Below are positions 7,572 to 15,028 of a stretch of 35,822 nt of DNA, piece by piece. A model generated the notes under the pieces. It saw nothing but the letters and a program-made list of their open reading frames with translations, was not told where the DNA came from and ran no database searches. A program made the translations under genes and the position numbers. The first letter of the stretch is position 1. Each line of letters opens with the position of its first letter. This DNA is from Planctomycetia bacterium (GTDB lineage: Bacteria; Planctomycetota; Planctomycetia; Planctomycetales; Planctomycetaceae): positions 1 to 35,822 of the forward strand of contig JAPLNX010000102.1 in the NCBI GenBank assembly GCA_026400935.1, given 5' to 3'.

Positions 7572-10090
7572 CAACAGTGGTGCAATTTAGTTTGTTGGGA
7601 TTGATCACGTTGGGGAGCATTATGCTGGCCTTCGCAGAAGGGACAGGCTTCCCCGACGCACTGACGATTCCGCTCGCGTTACTAGCTCTCTTTGTGTGCG
7701 ATCGCTGGAAGTTGTTTCGGCTATCGACTCGTTGGGCGAATGGCTTGGGCTTGGCCGCGTTTAGTTTGGCGATTTGGGAGTTGAGCGGCGGAGACATCGA
7801 ATCCCGCTTGCTGTCGTTTGCTCACTTGCTGGTGTACCTGACGTGGATTTTATTGTTTCTGGAGAAGAATTCGCGAATGTATTGGACGCTTTGTGCGATG
7901 GCGTTGTTGCACGTTGCACTTGGCGCGGTGCTCACATCTTCGGGAACTTTCGGGACGCTGTTGGTGATCTTCTTCGTCAGTGAAATTTGGATGTTGACAG
8001 TCTTCACTCTGCATCGTGCTCGGCAAAAGTTTTCTGTGGCGGATGAGCCGGCTACTGATGAGTCAGGTGTTAGTGAGCCGACATCGGCAGAGAGCACGAT
8101 GCGGCAGCGATATCAGCGAAGCGAGTCTCGTCCCGAAGAAGCGGCTTCCAAATCAACGAGCCACGCGACTACAGCAAATCTCTTCGTTTGGAATAGCCGC
8201 AGCCGAGCGTTTAGCTCTATTCAGATCGACCCGAACTTGCGATGGATCAGTTGGCAGTTTGTGTCGGGTGTTGGCGCGACGATCCTGTTTTCCTCAATCT
8301 TGGGTTGTTTGTTCTTTCTCTTCACGCCACGGATTTGGGTCGGCAACTTTACGGCGTTTGGCGATGAGGGAGATACGGCGCTGCGCGATTTCAAAACGGG
8401 ATTCTCTGATGAAGTTCATCTCGGAAACATCGGTCAGATTTTGGAAAGCACAATTCCGGTTTTTGAGATGCGGTTGGTGGATCAAGAAAGCGGCCAAACG
8501 ATCGCTCCCGATGACTACGCCCAACAGTTGGGACTGGAAGAACCACTGTTTCGTGGAACAGTGCTGGGAGAATACGACGGCGGAAAATGGCGTGGGACGA
8601 TTTCCTCACAAGACATCGTTCGACAAACACTGACCGCACCAACTGTTCCCAACACGATTCGTCAAGAATTTTCATTGGTGCCGACCGATTCCAACATCTT
8701 GTTTGCGATGCCGCCCTATCTGGCCTGCAAGCTCGAAAGCAAACAGGCTCAAGTGTTGGAAAGGCGACTGACGTCGGTCTTGTATCGCGACAATTCGATC
8801 TCTAACCGTGAGCCACTGAAGTACGTCGTTTTCTCAGAAAGGCATCCACCTGGAATATCCCGAGAGAGCGCGCGTGGAACAACCAACACGTTAGTCTATC
8901 GCGCAGAGCGGGACTATTACGTCAAGTTGCCGAACAAAGGCCTGGAACGCCTCCAAGCATTCGCCAAAGAGATCGCACAGTCCAACGAGAAGCCCGATGC
9001 GCCTCCGCTTGAGATCGCTCGACGCATGGAACATCGGCTGAAGAATTCGGGCGAGTTCGGCTACACGCTCGACATGTCGATCACTGATCCAACGATTGAC
9101 GTGGTTGAAGATTTTCTTTTCAACCGCAAGCAAGGGCACTGCGAATACTTTGCTTCAGCGCTAGCTCTCATGCTGCGGTCGGTTGATATCCCGGCGCGTT
9201 TAGTCAGTGGCTTCAAGGGGGGCGATCTCAATGCGAGTACCGGCTATTTCGTCGTCCAACAGCGACACGCTCACGTGTGGGTCGAAGCCTATCTCAATCG
9301 GCAATGGGTGATCTTGGATGGAACTCCCGCATCACGTGAAGAGAGCGTGAACTCGCTCGCACCGAAGGAAAACCTCTATCGACGGCTCGTCGATTTCTTT
9401 TCGGGAATTTGGTCCCATCATGTGCTTGGCATGAACATGGTCGAACAGGACTCGAATGTGTATACGCCGATCAAAGAATGGGCGTCCGAGGCAATGGAAT
9501 CGTTGAACGACGAGTTGACGGATATCAAAGAAAATGGGCTCGACTTCTCGCGCATGATGTCGTCAACGGCACTGGGGACATTGATTACGGTCCTCAGTAT
9601 CGGCGTCTTGGTGTGGCTGACGCTGAGCCGGCGGTCGCTAACGCGAACGGAAAGTTTATCAGCTGCTTGGAGCCGGTTTCGTAAATTGCTCGGTTGGATT
9701 TTGCCTCATGAAACGCCAACACGAGGAGGTTCAGACTGGCGCTCTCGGCTTGCTCAAATTTGGTTTGGGCTCATCGCACGACTGCGGGGCGAAACCGCTC
9801 CGCAACGAATGCGTGTGGAGTTTTACGAACGTTTTTTGCGGATGCTGAAATCCAACGGACACGAACCGTTGTCGAGCCAAACGGCGTCCGAATTCATTAA
9901 CGCCTTACAGCCGCACTGGCAGTCAATGTTGAACGCTGCGGAGATGGCAACGGTGCCGCCGACAATCGTTGCAGAATTTTATCGAGTCCGCTTCGGAGGT
10001 GAGTTGCTGTCGGTTGATGAACTGCGACAACTCAATCGGCAGTTAGACTTGTTGGAGGCACAATGGCGTCGCCGCGATCACAAGAGTTGA
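7568..10090 (+). CDS. TgpA-like membrane transglutaminase
   Basis: 840 residues. About six hydrophobic helices lie within residues 1-160 and 225-260, followed by a large extracytoplasmic region. The transglutaminase-like catalytic core is near residues 505-590: GHCEYFASALALMLRSVDIP with Cys525, HAHVWVEAYLNRQWVILDGTP with His569 and Asp584, so the Cys-His-Asp triad is complete. A further membrane helix is near residue 665-690 (LGTLITVLSIGVLVWLTLS). The cytoplasmic tail resembles the DUF4129-type C-terminal region. Members of this group are thought to act on periplasmic proteins or peptidoglycan peptides; the substrate here is unknown. The gene overlaps DUF58 by 4 bases and the purine nucleoside phosphorylase by 28 bases. 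Confidence 0.9.
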   Translation: MTTVVQFSLLGLITLGSIMLAFAEGTGFPDALTIPLALLALFVCDRWKLFRLSTRWANGLGLAAFSLAIWELSGGDIESRLLSFAHLLVYLTWILLFLEKNSRMYWTLCAMALLHVALGAVLTSSGTFGTLLVIFFVSEIWMLTVFTLHRARQKFSVADEPATDESGVSEPTSAESTMRQRYQRSESRPEEAASKSTSHATTANLFVWNSRSRAFSSIQIDPNLRWISWQFVSGVGATILFSSILGCLFFLFTPRIWVGNFTAFGDEGDTALRDFKTGFSDEVHLGNIGQILESTIPVFEMRLVDQESGQTIAPDDYAQQLGLEEPLFRGTVLGEYDGGKWRGTISSQDIVRQTLTAPTVPNTIRQEFSLVPTDSNILFAMPPYLACKLESKQAQVLERRLTSVLYRDNSISNREPLKYVVFSERHPPGISRESARGTTNTLVYRAERDYYVKLPNKGLERLQAFAKEIAQSNEKPDAPPLEIARRMEHRLKNSGEFGYTLDMSITDPTIDVVEDFLFNRKQGHCEYFASALALMLRSVDIPARLVSGFKGGDLNASTGYFVVQQRHAHVWVEAYLNRQWVILDGTPASREESVNSLAPKENLYRRLVDFFSGIWSHHVLGMNMVEQDSNVYTPIKEWASEAMESLNDELTDIKENGLDFSRMMSSTALGTLITVLSIGVLVWLTLSRRSLTRTESLSAAWSRFRKLLGWILPHETPTRGGSDWRSRLAQIWFGLIARLRGETAPQRMRVEFYERFLRMLKSNGHEPLSSQTASEFINALQPHWQSMLNAAEMATVPPTIVAEFYRVRFGGELLSVDELRQLNRQLDLLEAQWRRRDHKS

Positions 10091-10971
10091 CCTCTAACAG
10101 CATGGATGGATTGGTCGCAGAAGTCGTTGACGTTGTTCGATCGCGGTGGGCAGTTTGTCCACAAGTCGGCATCATCTTGGGGACCGGCTTGGGATCACTT
10201 GCAGATCACATTGTTGTCGCAGCGGCGTGGCGCTTTGATGAGTTGCCTAACTTCGCTCGTTCAACGGCCGATGGGCACCGCGGTCGGTTACTTTATGGCA
10301 TGTTAGGTGGCATACCGGTGATCGCAATGGATGGTCGGTTTCACGCTTACGAAGGGTACTCGCTGCAACAGATCACCTTTCCGGTAAGAGTGATGTCGGC
10401 TTTGGGAGTGAAGCTTTTAATCGTGTCGAATGCGAGTGGCGGTTTGAATCCCTCGATGAATTCAGGCGACATCGTACTGATGGATGATCACGTGAATCTG
10501 CTGGGAGCAGAATTCGCTTGCGGCGCACACGGATTGCTTTCGAATTCATTGAGCAGCAACGCACGCGAACCGCCTGCGCCACAAGGGATTATCTGCGGCT
10601 ACTACTCTGCGCGATTACTGGAACTCACCGAACGTGCCGCAGAGTTGGAGCAAATCAGAATTCGACGCGGAACTTACATCGCCATGCTTGGCCCTAATTA
10701 TGAAACGCGAGCGGAGTATCGTTGGCTGCGAACGCTGGGCGATGTCGTCGGTATGTCGACAGTTCCCGAAGTGCTCGTCGCGAACGAAATTGGGTTGCCG
10801 GTCATCGCATTCTCGATGGTGACGAACGTGTTTCGTCCCGATGACATCCAACAAAACAGCAGCGAAGAAGTCATCGCCGCAGCGTCAAACGCCGAACCAG
10901 AATTGCGGCGGTTGGTGATTCGCTTGGTGAACGAATGGCAGAATGCCCCCATGTCGAAGGGCTTGTCATGA
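10063..10971 (+). CDS. Purine nucleoside phosphorylase (trimeric, PNP family)
   Basis: 302 residues; phosphorolysis of inosine/guanosine-type nucleosides to base plus ribose-1-phosphate. Family motifs: VGIILGTGLGSLADHI (phosphate loop, about residues 35-50), DGHRGRLLYG with His72, MDGRFHAYEGYSLQQITFP, NASGGLNPSMNSGDIVLMDDH, GPNYETRAEYRWLRTLG and MSTVPEVLVAN, then FSMVTNVF (family MVTN motif). I choose the ATG at 10063 because GGAGG lies just before it inside the end of the transglutaminase gene. An ATG at 10102 is a weaker alternative. The stop overlaps the next start as ATGA. It forms a nucleoside salvage pair with the next gene. Confidence 0.93.
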   Translation: MASPRSQELTSNSMDGLVAEVVDVVRSRWAVCPQVGIILGTGLGSLADHIVVAAAWRFDELPNFARSTADGHRGRLLYGMLGGIPVIAMDGRFHAYEGYSLQQITFPVRVMSALGVKLLIVSNASGGLNPSMNSGDIVLMDDHVNLLGAEFACGAHGLLSNSLSSNAREPPAPQGIICGYYSARLLELTERAAELEQIRIRRGTYIAMLGPNYETRAEYRWLRTLGDVVGMSTVPEVLVANEIGLPVIAFSMVTNVFRPDDIQQNSSEEVIAAASNAEPELRRLVIRLVNEWQNAPMSKGLS

Positions 10972-12254
10972 ATCCGACTCAATTGATTGCTTGCAAACGA
11001 GATGGCGGCGAACTGACCGCTGTCGAGATCGCGTGGATCATCGACGGTTATGTGAGCGGTCGAATTCCTGAGTATCAAATGGCCGCGATGCTGCTCGCCA
11101 TTTATGTGCGCGGGCTGACAAGTGCGGAGACCGCCGCGCTGACCGAGAGTATGTTGCGATCGGGCGTGACGCTCGCTTGGCCAGAAACGTCGTTGCCGCG
11201 TTTGGACAAACATTCGACGGGTGGCATCGGTGATAAAGTTTCGTTGTCGCTTGCGCCGTTGCTGGCGTGTTGCGATGTTTGTGTCCCAATGTTGTCGGGG
11301 CGAGGACTCGGTCCGACCGGAGGGACGCTCGACAAGCTCGAATCCATTGCGGGGTTTCGGACGAACTTGTCGCTTGCAGAGATTCAACGAACGACAGCAG
11401 AGATCGGTTGCGTGATCACCGGCACGACACCGGAATTGGTCCCGGCTGATCGACAGCTTTATGCGCTCCGCGATGTGACGGCGACCGTCCCGTCGGTGCC
11501 GCTGATCGCCGCCAGCATCATGAGCAAGAAACTGGCCGAAGGTTTGAATGCTTTGGTACTCGACGTGAAATTCGGCTCGGGCGCTTTCATGAAGTCCGCC
11601 GAGATTGCTCGCGAACTGGCGACTGGCATGGTTGAGGTCGGACAGCGAATGGGAGTGGCGACGACCGCGCTGCTGACGGATATGAATCAGCCGCTTGGGC
11701 GGATGGCCGGAAACGCGGTTGAGGTACAAGAGTCGCTCGACATTCTGCGCGGACATGGGCCGAGTGATCTGCGGGAGCTAATTATCGCATTGAGTGCCGA
11801 GGTCTTGGTCTCGGCGGGCAAAGAGACTTCGCTCGACGCCGCGCGAGCACGCTTGGTCCGCGAACTTGATTCGGGGCGTGCGCTGGATCGATTTGAAAAA
11901 ATGGTGACGGCACAAGGAGGACGACTGAATGCTCCGCGACCGATCGCGCCGACTCAGGAACTCTGTTGCGATCATTCTGGTTTCGTCACCGCGATTGATA
12001 CCGAAGCCCTCGGTTGGATGATCATTGAACTTGGTGGCGGGCGTCAAAAGTTGACCGACGCAATCGACCACAGTGTGGGACTCGAAATGCTCGTGCGGCT
12101 CGGCGAGCCGGTTGAGACCGGACAGCCGTGGGTCCGCGTCTTCGCGGCACTCACGAAGTTTGAACAAGTCGCCGCACGCTTGTCGGCAGTACTCACAATC
12201 GGTGACGATTGCCCGCCGCTATCACCGCTGATTTTGGAACGGATCGGGGCGTGA
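10968..12254 (+). CDS. Thymidine / pyrimidine nucleoside phosphorylase
   Basis: 428 residues, the usual length for the family. It converts thymidine or other pyrimidine nucleosides and phosphate to base plus (deoxy)ribose-1-phosphate. The N-terminal helical domain has DGYVSGRIPEYQMAAMLLAI. The phosphate-binding motif RLDKHSTGGIGDKVSL is at about residues 78-93 and the glycine-rich loop MLSGRGLGPTGGTLDKLES follows. SIMSKKLAEGLNALVLDVK is also typical. The start is the ATG at 10968, which overlaps the stop of the purine enzyme and has AAGGG upstream. A longer frame from 10935 would only reread the end of the previous gene. Sequence alone does not separate DeoA from Pdp. Confidence 0.92.
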   Translation: MNPTQLIACKRDGGELTAVEIAWIIDGYVSGRIPEYQMAAMLLAIYVRGLTSAETAALTESMLRSGVTLAWPETSLPRLDKHSTGGIGDKVSLSLAPLLACCDVCVPMLSGRGLGPTGGTLDKLESIAGFRTNLSLAEIQRTTAEIGCVITGTTPELVPADRQLYALRDVTATVPSVPLIAASIMSKKLAEGLNALVLDVKFGSGAFMKSAEIARELATGMVEVGQRMGVATTALLTDMNQPLGRMAGNAVEVQESLDILRGHGPSDLRELIIALSAEVLVSAGKETSLDAARARLVRELDSGRALDRFEKMVTAQGGRLNAPRPIAPTQELCCDHSGFVTAIDTEALGWMIIELGGGRQKLTDAIDHSVGLEMLVRLGEPVETGQPWVRVFAALTKFEQVAARLSAVLTIGDDCPPLSPLILERIGA

Positions 12255-12283
12255 GCTTGGTTCCGTTCCAATCGACACAAACC

Positions 12284-12307
12284 CCACTGAGGCAAGCTCG
12301 GGGGGTG
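12284..12307. repeat. GAGGCAAGCT hairpin repeat, copy 2
   Basis: CCACTGAGGCAAGCTCGGGG, a degenerate member of the family, lies between the pyrimidine phosphorylase and the UvrA-like gene. The right arm is imperfect, and no T-tract follows, so I do not call it a terminator. Confidence 0.65.
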
Positions 12308-12351
12308 TCAGCCTCAAGTTGATTATCAATCCCGGAAACGCCTCCCAACAA

Positions 12352-14997
12352 ATGCCCCACGTCCCCGACAAAATTTCCGACACTGGTTTCATCCGGGTGC
12401 GTGCGGCACGCGTGCATAACTTGCGAAGCATTGATGTCGATATTCCAAGACAGAAGCTGACGGTCATTACTGGTGTGAGTGGCAGTGGGAAGAGTTCGCT
12501 CGCATTTGACACGATTCATGTGGAGAGCCAGCGTCGATATCTCGAAAGCCTGACGACGGCAACGCGATCGCGAGTCGGGACTTGGCAACGGCCGGACGTT
12601 GACGTCATCGACGGGTTACCGCCAACGATCAGTGTCGGCCAATCAGCGGGATCAACGTCGTTACGTAGTACATTGGCAACGACGACTGAGATTTTGGATT
12701 ACTTGCGATTGCTGTTTGCTCGTTGCGGACAGGCTCATTGTCCGAAGTGTGAAGCACCGTTGTCGGCACGCACGTCGCAGGAAATTGTTGAACAGATTTT
12801 GTCGTGGGAGTCGGGCCGCAAAGTGATGATCCTGGCTCCGTTGGTCCGTGGTCGAAAAGGGGCGCATCGTGAGGTGTTCGAATTAATCGCGAAGTCGGGT
12901 TTCGTCCGTATTCGCGTGGATGGCGAACTGCTCGAAGCGTTGCAACCGCCGACGTTGGTCAAAACGAAGAGTCACACGATTGAAGCGATCGTCGATCGTA
13001 TTGTGGTGAAAGCGGGCTTGGAAACTCGATTGCGTGAGTCTGTGGAATTGGCGTTGAAACACGGTGATGGCACGTGCGTGCTGTGCATGCAATCGGGCAC
13101 TGCGTGGGAAGATCACGCCTATAGCAGCCGCTTTGCCTGCGCCGACTGCGGAGTTAGCTTTGCCGAATTGGAGCCGCGATCGTTGAGCTTCAACAGTCCG
13201 CACGGAGCGTGTTTGACGTGTCGTGGCCTCGGAGTCATTGTCGGAACAGACGAGGTTGACCACGATGCGATCGCGGCTCAGCAAGGCGAACGACAGCAGC
13301 TCTGTCTCGATTGCGGCGGTTCTCGGGTCAACGATTTCGCTCGCCATATCTCGTTTCGCGAGCAGACCTTGCCGCAGTTTTTGTCTCAGACTGTGAGCGA
13401 TGCGGCTGAGACAGTGCGTCAGTGGAGTTCAACAAGTGATATCGGTGTCGATGAGTCAACAAGACGAGTGCTCGAACGGACGCTTCCGGCTTTGCAGAGT
13501 CGGTTGGAGTTCTTGATCCGAGTCGGTGCGGACTACCTCTCACTCGACCGACCAACTCGAACGCTCTCCGGCGGTGAGTTTCAAAGAGCGCGGCTTGCCG
13601 CCTGCTTGGGGTCGGGGATCGTTGGTGCGTGTTATGTGCTCGACGAACCGACGGTCGGCCTACATTCCAAAGATACGACGGCGATGGTCAAGACGCTGTT
13701 TGATCTCCGCGATCAAGGCAACACGGTCATCGTCGTCGAGCACGATCCCGACGTGATGCGGCATGCCGACTACTTGATTGATCTCGGCCCTGGAGCAGGA
13801 GCAGACGGCGGCCAAGTCATGTCATACGGAACGCCGACAGAGGTCGCGAACGACGAACGCTCGGTGACAGGCAGGTTTCTGAATATGACCGCCACTCCAC
13901 CAAGCTTGCCTCGGTGGAATCAGGCGTCGGCACTACGAGCTACTGCACTGGAAGGGATCGTATTACAGAAGCCCGAAAACCACCGAGGCAAGCTCAGTGG
14001 GGTGATAACGGAGTTCAATTCCGGCTCGACTCGCTGGTTGAGCCTCAGCAACGTCAGCACCCATAACCTGCGCGACGTGACATTGCGAATTCCACTCGGC
14101 AAATTGACGGCGATCACCGGCGTAAGCGGTTCTGGAAAAACATCGCTCGTACACCGTGCGTTCGTTCCATTTGTGCGAGCGAACCTTGCCGATCGCAACG
14201 TCACCGATTTTGGCATCGCGCGACTCGTTGAAGTCACACAAGCACCGATCGGACGTACGCCGACATCGAATCCAGCAACTTACTCCGGATTGTGGGACGA
14301 GGTCTGCAAACTGTTTGCTCAAATGCGTGAGTCTCGTTTGCGTGGCTTTCCCGCCAGCCGATTTCGGTTCAACACACCGAGCGGTCGTTGTGAAGCGTGC
14401 CGAGGGCGCGGTGTTCAGCGAGTTCGCTTGCAACTTCTCCCCGATGTCTTCGTGACCTGTCCGACATGCCGTGGTGACCGTTTCAACGCGGCGACGTTGC
14501 AAGTCCGATTTCGTGGTCTCACTGCGGCGGATGTACTACGACTGCGGATCGAACAGGCTGCAGACATCTTCGCCAACATGTCGCGAATTGCGTCTGTGCT
14601 GCAAACTTTTTGCGAAGTCGGACTCGGCTATTTACGACTTGGACAATCGGCAACAACTTTGTCGGGTGGTGAGGCTCAGCGAGTGAAGTTGGCGACGGAA
14701 CTGAGTCACGACAACACGGCATCGACTTTGTTTGTGCTCGATGAGCCAACGACGGGACTCCATCCAGCCGATGTCGAACGCCTGTTGAGCCTTTTGCGGA
14801 GACTGGTCAATGCAGGACATACTGTCCTCGTCATCGAACATCACTTGGATGTGATCGAGCAAGCGGACTGGATGATCGACCTCGGCCCCGATGGTGGTTC
14901 ACGCGGAGGCACAATCATCGTAGAAGGGCCGCCGACCGAAATCGCAAAGTCGGCGAAGACACATACGGCTCAAGCTCTGCGCGAGCGATGTTTCTGA
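12352..14997 (+). CDS. UvrA-like excinuclease ATPase paralogue
   Basis: 881 residues from the ATG at 12352; a TTG at 12319 would add 11. A dual ABC ATPase of the UvrA family, which recognises DNA damage. Half 1 has Walker A GVSGSGKSS near residue 41, the segment LAPLVRGRKGAHREVFE that corresponds to the UvrB-binding domain, a zinc finger (FACADCGVSF and GACLTCRGLG), signature TLSGGEFQRARLA and Walker B CYVLDEPTVGLH. Half 2 has GVSGSGKTS, a zinc finger (GRCEACRGRGV and VTCPTCRGDRF), TLSGGEAQRVKLA and LFVLDEPTTGLHPAD. Between CRGLG and the next CLDCGG only about 25 residues remain, where standard UvrA has roughly 120, so the insertion domain is nearly absent. A pair of inverted hairpin repeats is translated in the linker between the halves. 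Probably an auxiliary paralogue, not the main uvrA. Confidence 0.88.
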   Translation: MPHVPDKISDTGFIRVRAARVHNLRSIDVDIPRQKLTVITGVSGSGKSSLAFDTIHVESQRRYLESLTTATRSRVGTWQRPDVDVIDGLPPTISVGQSAGSTSLRSTLATTTEILDYLRLLFARCGQAHCPKCEAPLSARTSQEIVEQILSWESGRKVMILAPLVRGRKGAHREVFELIAKSGFVRIRVDGELLEALQPPTLVKTKSHTIEAIVDRIVVKAGLETRLRESVELALKHGDGTCVLCMQSGTAWEDHAYSSRFACADCGVSFAELEPRSLSFNSPHGACLTCRGLGVIVGTDEVDHDAIAAQQGERQQLCLDCGGSRVNDFARHISFREQTLPQFLSQTVSDAAETVRQWSSTSDIGVDESTRRVLERTLPALQSRLEFLIRVGADYLSLDRPTRTLSGGEFQRARLAACLGSGIVGACYVLDEPTVGLHSKDTTAMVKTLFDLRDQGNTVIVVEHDPDVMRHADYLIDLGPGAGADGGQVMSYGTPTEVANDERSVTGRFLNMTATPPSLPRWNQASALRATALEGIVLQKPENHRGKLSGVITEFNSGSTRWLSLSNVSTHNLRDVTLRIPLGKLTAITGVSGSGKTSLVHRAFVPFVRANLADRNVTDFGIARLVEVTQAPIGRTPTSNPATYSGLWDEVCKLFAQMRESRLRGFPASRFRFNTPSGRCEACRGRGVQRVRLQLLPDVFVTCPTCRGDRFNAATLQVRFRGLTAADVLRLRIEQAADIFANMSRIASVLQTFCEVGLGYLRLGQSATTLSGGEAQRVKLATELSHDNTASTLFVLDEPTTGLHPADVERLLSLLRRLVNAGHTVLVIEHHLDVIEQADWMIDLGPDGGSRGGTIIVEGPPTEIAKSAKTHTAQALRERCF
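13897..13917. repeat. GAGGCAAGCT hairpin repeat, copy 3 (inside the uvrA-like gene)
   Basis: CCACCAAGCTTGCCTCGGTGG, in reverse orientation, lies within the coding sequence between the two ATPase halves. It encodes PPSLPRW without interrupting the frame. It pairs with copy 4, 62 bases downstream and in opposite orientation. Confidence 0.75.
13980..14002. repeat. GAGGCAAGCT hairpin repeat, copy 4 (inside the uvrA-like gene)
   Basis: CCACCGAGGCAAGCTCAGTGG, forward orientation, within the coding sequence and translated as NHRGKLSG. With copy 3 it makes a two-armed inverted element spanning 13897-14002. Confidence 0.75.
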
Positions 14998-15028
14998 AGG
15001 GGTGATCAACAGCCAGACGATGCGGGAG

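Noticed and set aside
10698-11756. Minus-strand open frame of 352 residues
   Set aside because: It lies antisense to both nucleoside phosphorylases, is rich in Arg, His and Gln as expected of an antisense frame, and resembles no family.
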